Source of the DNA: Marinobacterium lacunae
Lineage (GTDB): Bacteria > Pseudomonadota > Gammaproteobacteria > Pseudomonadales > Balneatricaceae
Length of the DNA: 48,511 nt
NCBI RefSeq assembly: GCF_000705555.1
Contig: NZ_JMQN01000039.1
Location: 1-48,511, forward strand
Direction of reading: 5' to 3'
Below the pieces are notes generated by a model, which was not told the origin of the DNA, made no database searches, and saw nothing but the letters and a program-made list of their open reading frames with translations. The position numbers and the translations under genes are program-made. Numbering within the stretch: the stretch's first letter is position 1; each line of letters starts with the position of its first letter. This document shows positions 44,200 through 48,511 of this stretch, piece after piece.

Positions 44200-45465
44200 T
44201 CAGGAGAAGATACCCTTGAGCATGAAGAAGAACATGATCGCCAGCAGCGCACCGGCCGGCAGGGTGACCAGCCAGGAGATGAAGATGGTGCCGACCACGC
44301 GCAGGTTGAGCGCCGCCATGCCGCGGGCGATACCGACACCGAGTACGGCGCCCACCAACGTGTGGGTGGTGGATATCGGCAGGCCGGTACCGGATGCGAC
44401 CACCACGGTGGAAGCCGCCGCCAGTGTTGCAGCAAAGCCACGGCTGGGTGTCAGTTCGGTGATGTTGGTGCCGACGGTTGCAATCACCTTGTGGCCGTAC
44501 ATCACCAAACCTGCAACGATACCGCCGCCGCCAAGCAGCAGCACCCAGGCGGGCATGGCCGATTTCTGGGCCACGCCGCCGTCGGCGGCAATGACGCCGA
44601 CCACCGCAGCCAGCGGTCCGACAGCATTGGCCACGTCGTTGGAGCCGTGTGCAAATGCCATGGCGCAGGCGGTGAACAGCATCAGGATGCCGAACACCTT
44701 CTCGACACTGCTGAAGTGATAGTCGCGATCAGCGGTTGGGTCCTGCTTGATCCGGCGCAGCATCAGGATGCCGACCGCCATAATACCGAGCGCAACCACC
44801 AGCGAGATCAGCGCGCTCTGGCCCCAGCTCAGGTGTAGACCGATATGCTTGAGGCCCTTGGTGAAGGTCACCATGGCGACGATGAACCCGACCAGAAAGA
44901 TGTAGGCCGGCACGTAGCGCTTGGCGTTACGGAAGGGGTCTTCGGTATCCAGAATCAGCTGTTGAACGCTGCGAAACAGCGCATAGCCGATGACACCGGC
45001 GGTCACCGGCGAAACCACCCAACTGGCGACGATGGTGCCGACCTTGTTCCAGTGCACGGCATCTACCGATACGCCCACCGCAGCAAAACCGACGATGGCG
45101 CCGACGATGGAGTGGGTGGTCGATACCGGCCAGCCATAGTGTGTGGCAATCAACAACCAGAGACCGGCGGCCAGCAGTGAGGCCAGCATACCGTAGACCA
45201 GCAGCTCTGGATTGGCCGATAGAATGCCAGGCTCGATGATGCCTTTACGGATCGTTTCGGTTACTGCGCCGCCGGCGAGATAGGCCCCGGCGAACTCGAA
45301 CAGGATGGCGATGACGATCGCCTGTTTCAGCGTGATCGCGCGTGAGCCAACGGAGGTGCCCATGGCGTTGGCGACGTCGTTAGCGCCCACACCCCAAGCC
45401 ATGAAAAAGCCGAATATGCAGGCGAGAATGATGAAAATCTCACCGTGCTGAGCAATGATTTCCAT
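44200..45465 (-). CDS. pit: Inorganic phosphate transporter, Pit family
   Basis: A 421-residue sodium- or proton-coupled phosphate permease. The PiT signature segments GANDVANAMGTSVGSRAI and HGSNDVANAVGPLAAV are both present, in the two halves. It follows the DUF47 gene by 21 bases, the common Pit-partner arrangement. Which cation drives it cannot be told. Confidence 0.94.
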   Translation of the reverse strand: MEIIAQHGEIFIILACIFGFFMAWGVGANDVANAMGTSVGSRAITLKQAIVIAILFEFAGAYLAGGAVTETIRKGIIEPGILSANPELLVYGMLASLLAAGLWLLIATHYGWPVSTTHSIVGAIVGFAAVGVSVDAVHWNKVGTIVASWVVSPVTAGVIGYALFRSVQQLILDTEDPFRNAKRYVPAYIFLVGFIVAMVTFTKGLKHIGLHLSWGQSALISLVVALGIMAVGILMLRRIKQDPTADRDYHFSSVEKVFGILMLFTACAMAFAHGSNDVANAVGPLAAVVGVIAADGGVAQKSAMPAWVLLLGGGGIVAGLVMYGHKVIATVGTNITELTPSRGFAATLAAASTVVVASGTGLPISTTHTLVGAVLGVGIARGMAALNLRVVGTIFISWLVTLPAGALLAIMFFFMLKGIFS

Positions 45466-45486
45466 GAGAATCCTTAATCTTGCCGG

Positions 45487-46164
45487 TTAGCGGGCCAGAA
45501 GCAGCTGCAGGCGGCTGCCTACCTGCTGGGAACGGTTGGCGAGATCGCCTATCCAGGTGATGATCTGGTACAGGAACATCACATCCACCGGATAGAGGTC
45601 GCGTTCGATGGTGAACAGCGTCGAGCGCAGTTTGCGTTCGCAGCCGTCGGTTTCGTTCTCGAGGCGATCCAGCTCGGTGAGCAGGCGCTCGACCAGATCG
45701 ATCTCATGGCCACGGAAACCGGATGTCACCAGCTCATCGAGCTCGTTGAGTGCGGTTTTGGCCTGTTCTGTGGTTTGCAGAGCGGTGTCGAGGAACTCGA
45801 TCAGGCCCTGCTGCAACGCATTCGGGATGGTCATCTGACGGCCCAGAATGAGTCCGGCGATATCCTTCGCCTTGTTTGCGATCTTGTCCTGCATGCGCAG
45901 CAACTCCAACAGATCGGAGCGCGGCACCGGCAGAAAAAGGCTGCTCGGCAGGTTCTGACGAATTTTCCGTTTGATCTCGTCCGCTTCATGTTCGAGCGTG
46001 ACGACACGCTGCTGATACTCTGATGCCTTTTCCCAATCCTCCGCGATCACCGCATTGAAGAACGGGACCAGTTCAGCGGCGCATGCCTGCGCCTTGGCGA
46101 TATGCTCCTGCATCGGCATGAAGGGAGAACGGGCGAACATCTGGAAAAGGGGACTGTTAACCAT
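45487..46164 (-). CDS. DUF47/TIGR00153 PhoU-like Pit accessory protein
   Basis: A 225-residue helical protein starting MVNSPLFQMFARSPFMPMQEHIAKA, the standard beginning of TIGR00153 proteins, so the start at 46164 is preferred to the longer frame at 46347. It has the EHEADEIKRKIRQNL and RMQDKIANKAKDIAGLIL segments of PhoU-like bundles. It probably regulates the Pit permease encoded next. Confidence 0.93.
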   Translation of the reverse strand: MVNSPLFQMFARSPFMPMQEHIAKAQACAAELVPFFNAVIAEDWEKASEYQQRVVTLEHEADEIKRKIRQNLPSSLFLPVPRSDLLELLRMQDKIANKAKDIAGLILGRQMTIPNALQQGLIEFLDTALQTTEQAKTALNELDELVTSGFRGHEIDLVERLLTELDRLENETDGCERKLRSTLFTIERDLYPVDVMFLYQIITWIGDLANRSQQVGSRLQLLLAR

Positions 46165-46383
46165 TGATGTGTACCTGTTAGCCGGTTTGAAGGTGGCGCA
46201 AGTATACGGATCAATCCGTAATTTTTGTAAAAAAATAGCAATGAATTTGTCATATGGCAGGTAATTCGCGCGACAAATCAGCTTATTGACTCCTGAGAAC
46301 GCTGTGTCGCGCAAAGGTGCGAGGCTGGAGACTTGGTTTTCACCCACCTAGAATGGTGGTTATTCACATGATGAGGTAGATCG

Positions 46384-47427
46384 ATGGGATCTGAAACGGA
46401 ACTGAAGCTGGGACTGCTGCCGGAATACAGCGAAGAGGTCGCGACGTTGCCCATGCTGGAGCAGTTGGCCTGTGCGCCCTCGCAGCACCGGACGCTACGC
46501 AACGTCTACTACGATACACCCGAGCAGCATCTGCATCGTGCCCGAGTGGCCTTGCGAATCCGTCAGGACGGCGACCGTTATATCCAAACCCTGAAAAGTG
46601 CGGGTAACGGTCAGGCTGGACTCTCGGTACGTAACGAGTGGGAGTGGGTGCGGCCCGAACCCAGTCTGGATCTGGCGCTGCTCACTGAGCATCTGCCGGA
46701 GTCGTTGCGAGATGAGGTCCTGCTGGCATCCCTGGCGCCGGCTTTTGAAACCAACTTCGAGCGCCAGTTGTGGTGGCTCGGCGGAGAGGATGACGCGGGC
46801 ACCTGGAAGGTTGAAGTGGCGCTTGATAGAGGCGAAATCCGTGCGGCTGACAAGCGTATGCCGCTGTGTGAGCTGGAGCTTGAACTCAAGGCGGGGCCGA
46901 CCGATGCCCTGTTTCATCTGGCGCTGGAGATCGCGCGGCAGTTGCCGGTGCGGGTCTGCGATGCCAGCAAGGCGCAGCGTGGGTATCAACTGGCCGGTAT
47001 CGACGCCCCCCTGCCGGAGGTGACGCCGCGTTTCGATGGCGATGCCGTGTTGAGTCTGGTGGCGCTGGTCGAGGCGTGTCTTAAAGCCTGGCCGGTACAG
47101 CTGGAGGCGGTCATTGCGGGTGATGAACAGGCACTTGCATCGCTGGCGCGGACGCTGGATCTTCTGCTGGTTGCCCTTGAGTCGCTGCCGGAGGTGGCCG
47201 AGCACTGTCAGGTACTGATCTCTCAGTATCAGCGCCTGAGAGCGGATGTGGCCCGTGCCCACGATTGGCGTCTGCTCGAGTGCATGCCGAAAGCCTGGCA
47301 GCAGGCGCAGCGGGATGCGGGGCTCAAACTGATGCAAGGTTTGCAGCACAAGACCCTGCCGGGTCAGCTGGCCCTGGCCACCGGGGAGCTGCTCTGGCAG
47401 ATTGCCGATGATGAGGCGACGGGATGA
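46384..47427 (+). CDS. CYTH-domain inorganic triphosphatase with reduced C-terminal domain
   Basis: A 347-residue protein. The N-terminal CYTH domain (about 1-205) shows the ExExK motif (ETELKL), RVALRIRQDGDRYIQTLKS, and EVALDRGEIR. E. coli YgiF (433 aa) has a CHAD domain after this; here the C-terminal 135 residues are helical but lack the clustered His/Arg of CHAD. It overlaps the asparaginase gene by four bases. Confidence 0.8.
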   Translation: MGSETELKLGLLPEYSEEVATLPMLEQLACAPSQHRTLRNVYYDTPEQHLHRARVALRIRQDGDRYIQTLKSAGNGQAGLSVRNEWEWVRPEPSLDLALLTEHLPESLRDEVLLASLAPAFETNFERQLWWLGGEDDAGTWKVEVALDRGEIRAADKRMPLCELELELKAGPTDALFHLALEIARQLPVRVCDASKAQRGYQLAGIDAPLPEVTPRFDGDAVLSLVALVEACLKAWPVQLEAVIAGDEQALASLARTLDLLLVALESLPEVAEHCQVLISQYQRLRADVARAHDWRLLECMPKAWQQAQRDAGLKLMQGLQHKTLPGQLALATGELLWQIADDEATG

Positions 47428-48440
47428 GCGACGCTAGAGTTCTGATTGTCCACACCGGTGGCACCATTGGCATGGTGCCCACTGACAGAGGGCTGGCGCC
47501 GGCCGCGGGCTTTGAACAGCTGCTCAGAGCGCGCTTGGGCGAGCGCTTAGCCGGATTGCCCGAGTTTGACATGGTCGAGCTCGAGCCACTGATCGATAGT
47601 GCGGAGCTGAAACCCGCGCATTGGCGCCAGATTGCTGAACCGATTTTGCAGCGTTATGCGGACTATGACGGTTTTGTCGTGCTGCACGGGACCGATACGC
47701 TGGCCTACACCGCATCGGCGCTTTCCTTCATGTTGCAGGGGCTGAACAAGCCTGTGCTGCTGACGGGTTCTCAGATTCCTCTCAGTAGCGCCCGTAATGA
47801 TGCAGAGGGTCATCTGCTGGCCGCGCTTGGGCTTGCCGGTGGCGGACAGATCAATGAGGTCTGCGTGCTGTTCAATGGCCGGCTGTTGCGTGGTAACCGC
47901 TGCGTCAAACTTGATGCCAGCGCCATGGCGGCGTTCGACTCCCCCAACTGCCCCCATTTGGGCGAGGTGGGTATTGGTATCCGTCTGCGTCATGACCTGC
48001 TTCTGCCGGCCGGAGCGCCTGCCTTTACCAGCCCCGTTTTCGACGCGTCCTCGGTGGCGGTTATTCGCCTTTTCCCCGGCATTCAAAACACCTTTGTCCA
48101 GGCGGTGCTGAGTCAGCCGGGTTTAAAGGGTGTTGTGCTGCAAAGTTACGGCGTCGGTAACGCTCCGGTAAGTGATCGTTCACTTATGGAGGCGCTTGAG
48201 GCGGGTGTGCAACGGGGTGTGAGTATTATCAACATCAGTCAGTGTGTGCGGGGAGCGGTCGCGCCGGCGACCTATGCTACCGGTGCTGCGTTGGCCTCCG
48301 TCGGGGTGATTCCAGGTGCGGATCTGACGCTGGAGGCGGCGTTTGCCAAACTGCATTGGCTGATTGCGCAGAAAGCAACGCCCGCGCAGATCGCATCGGC
48401 GATGTCGCGGGCGTTGTGTGGAGAGCAATCGGCGCCGTAA
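47424..48440 (+). CDS. ansA: L-asparaginase, type I
   Basis: Hydrolyses asparagine to aspartate and ammonia in the cytosol. The 338 residues match AnsA; the Thr motif HTGGTIGM (about 10-17) and HGTDTLAYTASALSFM (about 91-106) contain the catalytic Thr/Asp residues. There is no signal peptide, so it is the cytosolic type. It starts inside the CYTH gene (ATGA). Confidence 0.92.
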   Translation: MSDARVLIVHTGGTIGMVPTDRGLAPAAGFEQLLRARLGERLAGLPEFDMVELEPLIDSAELKPAHWRQIAEPILQRYADYDGFVVLHGTDTLAYTASALSFMLQGLNKPVLLTGSQIPLSSARNDAEGHLLAALGLAGGGQINEVCVLFNGRLLRGNRCVKLDASAMAAFDSPNCPHLGEVGIGIRLRHDLLLPAGAPAFTSPVFDASSVAVIRLFPGIQNTFVQAVLSQPGLKGVVLQSYGVGNAPVSDRSLMEALEAGVQRGVSIINISQCVRGAVAPATYATGAALASVGVIPGADLTLEAAFAKLHWLIAQKATPAQIASAMSRALCGEQSAP

Positions 48441-48447
48441 TCCGGCG

Positions 48448-48511
48448 TCAGTGATTGAGGATCTGGCTGAGGAACAGCTGTGTCCGCTCATGCTGCGGGT
48501 TGTTGAAGAAC
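48448..48511 (-). CDS. 3' end of an amino-acid ABC transporter ATP-binding protein (partial)
   Basis: The last 20 codons read FFNNPQHERTQLFLSQILNH then TGA on the minus strand. The F-x-x-P-x-x-E-R-T-x-x-F-L-S-x-I-L end is typical of GlnQ/HisP-type polar amino-acid ATPases. The rest lies outside the window. Confidence 0.8.
   Translation of the reverse strand, partial: FFNNPQHERTQLFLSQILNH

Noticed and set aside
47547..48086. Open frame of 179 codons on the minus strand
   Set aside because: Mirror of the asparaginase gene with no motif or start site.

Overview
The window looks like a chromosome segment from a free-living, probably marine, gammaproteobacterium, broadly Pseudomonadales/Oceanospirillales. 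The basis is gene order and protein resemblance. pyrE, a crc-type gene, rph and yicC lie together as they do in Pseudomonas. argE/argA, an OprM-type tripartite pump, a PhoP/PhoQ-type pair and a NspS/MbaA-type polyamine/c-di-GMP pair point the same way. The genus cannot be fixed from sequence reading alone.

Layout. (1) 1-3900: core genes, namely tRNA-Phe, pyrE, crc, rph and yicC. (2) About 3873-19255: a 15.4-kb genomic island inserted exactly at the 3' end of yicC. Its left junction carries a functional yicC 3' end, and the displaced original end (E-Q-I-Q-N-I-E-stop, different synonymous codons) lies at 19232-19255. A P4-type tyrosine integrase sits at the left end, and copies of the decamer TGGTGGGCAG occur at both ends, like integrase arm sites. 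The 3' end of yicC is a known target of the SXT/R391-mobilizable islands (MGIVflInd1 type). Cargo: a small membrane protein, an XRE-ImmA/IrrE plus PIN pair, an orphan protein, a restriction-modification operon, a DUF927 ATPase with an AlpA-type regulator, and an AAA_14/DUF4143 ATPase behind a large inverted repeat. (3) 19258-48511: core-like chromosome with an SpmA/SpmB-type membrane protein, an MFS transporter, an AcrAB/OprM-type efflux operon with a divergent TetR repressor, a polyamine/c-di-GMP module, ilvD, alanine dehydrogenase, a PepSY plus PhoPQ-like operon, argE/argA, a Pit phosphate-transport pair, a CYTH protein with asparaginase, and the tail of an ABC ATPase.

The most interesting part is the operon read leftwards from 15030 to 8855. 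A C5-cytosine methyltransferase fused to a COG4190-type winged helix is followed by a McrB-like AAA+ protein, a McrC-like DUF2357 PD-(D/E)XK nuclease and a small MqsA/YgiT-type zinc-finger protein. The plan resembles LlaJI-type systems (McrBC-like nuclease plus C5 methylases). The methylase fused to a regulator, the zinc-finger partner, a composition break exactly before the McrB Walker A motif, and two related 15-bp repeat arrays in the nuclease gene are unusual.

Outside the island, nspS-like and mbaA-like genes overlap and are followed by an EAL-HDOD protein, so polyamine sensing is probably wired to c-di-GMP turnover. The efflux operon and its repressor share a perfect 13-bp inverted repeat of the AcrR-operator type.
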